This document shows positions 5,375 through 5,432 of a DNA stretch of 5,432 bases, piece by piece; position 1 is the stretch's first letter, and the number at the start of each line of letters is the position of its first letter. Below the pieces are notes generated by a model. It had not been told where the DNA came from and made no database searches. It saw nothing but the letters and a program-made list of their open reading frames with translations. The translations under genes and the position numbers were made by a program. This stretch comes from Pseudomonadota bacterium (lineage in GTDB: Bacteria > Pseudomonadota > Alphaproteobacteria > Rhizobiales > Devosiaceae), in contig JAEWCE010000249.1 in NCBI GenBank assembly GCA_023390785.1, forward strand, positions 1-5,432, in the 5' to 3' direction.

Positions 5375-5432
5375 TCAGAAGATGTACCCGATGGGACAGT
5401 CAGTTCTGCCGGGCCATGTCTTCATGAAGCGA
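5375..5432 (-). CDS. Possible C-terminal end of an upstream gene (partial)
   Basis: One minus-strand frame enters from the right edge, reads RFMKTWPGRTDCPIGYIF and stops with TGA at 5377-5375, 14 bp before paralogue B. The Shine-Dalgarno of B lies in between, which fits the tight operon spacing. A second open frame ends earlier, at 5402-5400 (SLHEDMARQN). With so few codons I cannot decide between them or name a product. Neither resembles the end of a terminase that I would recognise, and neither ends in the DGxxIVVR of the tandem paralogues. Confidence 0.3.
   Translation of the reverse strand, partial: RFMKTWPGRTDCPIGYIF

Noticed and set aside
1..5432. CRISPR array, tRNA or rRNA, insertion sequence
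   Set aside because: No regularly spaced repeats, cloverleaf, rRNA core sequence or transposase frame was seen on either strand.

Overview
The window is GC-rich, and every supported gene lies on the minus strand, so the gene order runs from right to left. The portal, prohead protease and major capsid proteins are HK97-type. In detail they resemble the Rhodobacter capsulatus gene transfer agent (RcGTA) proteins gp3, gp4 and gp5 as I remember them, more than those of an arbitrary prophage. That points to an alphaproteobacterium. The composition and the GGTGAAT heptad intergenic repeat suggest Hyphomicrobiales (Bradyrhizobium/Rhodopseudomonas/Xanthobacteraceae-like), but this is inference from memory.

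Layout, in transcription order: an upstream gene enters from the right edge (frame uncertain). Then come two tandem, clearly paralogous genes of exactly 113 codons each (5360-5019 and 4931-4590), followed by the portal (4556-3399). Next is a block of three small non-structural genes (3397-2321). It holds a 133-aa protein with a DQPRAPxGxPEGGQW motif and two cysteine pairs, a protein of about 124 aa whose start is coupled to it, and an 88-aa WDPIG/DEYDSYAP protein. The structural series then resumes with a 62-aa single-TM protein at the g3.5 position, a previously easy-to-miss 43-aa basic protein (2058-1927), the prohead protease (1927-1430) and the major capsid protein (1421-189). After the capsid gene there is a 165-bp gap containing a perfect 12-bp GC hairpin and a pair of inverted GGTGAAT heptad arrays. 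The probable first codons of the next gene, at the g6 head-tail connector position, lie at the left edge.

The structural genes are packed tightly with good Shine-Dalgarno sequences and stop/start overlaps, and look like one translationally coupled operon. The protease would cut the N-terminal scaffold domain from the capsid protein as it assembles on the portal. The non-structural genes are not part of the canonical GTA head module and have visibly lower GC. My main hypothesis is that they are accessory cargo, possibly an effector/immunity-type set, carried inside the head operon of a GTA-like element. The window contains no terminase, although in RcGTA it lies directly upstream of the portal.
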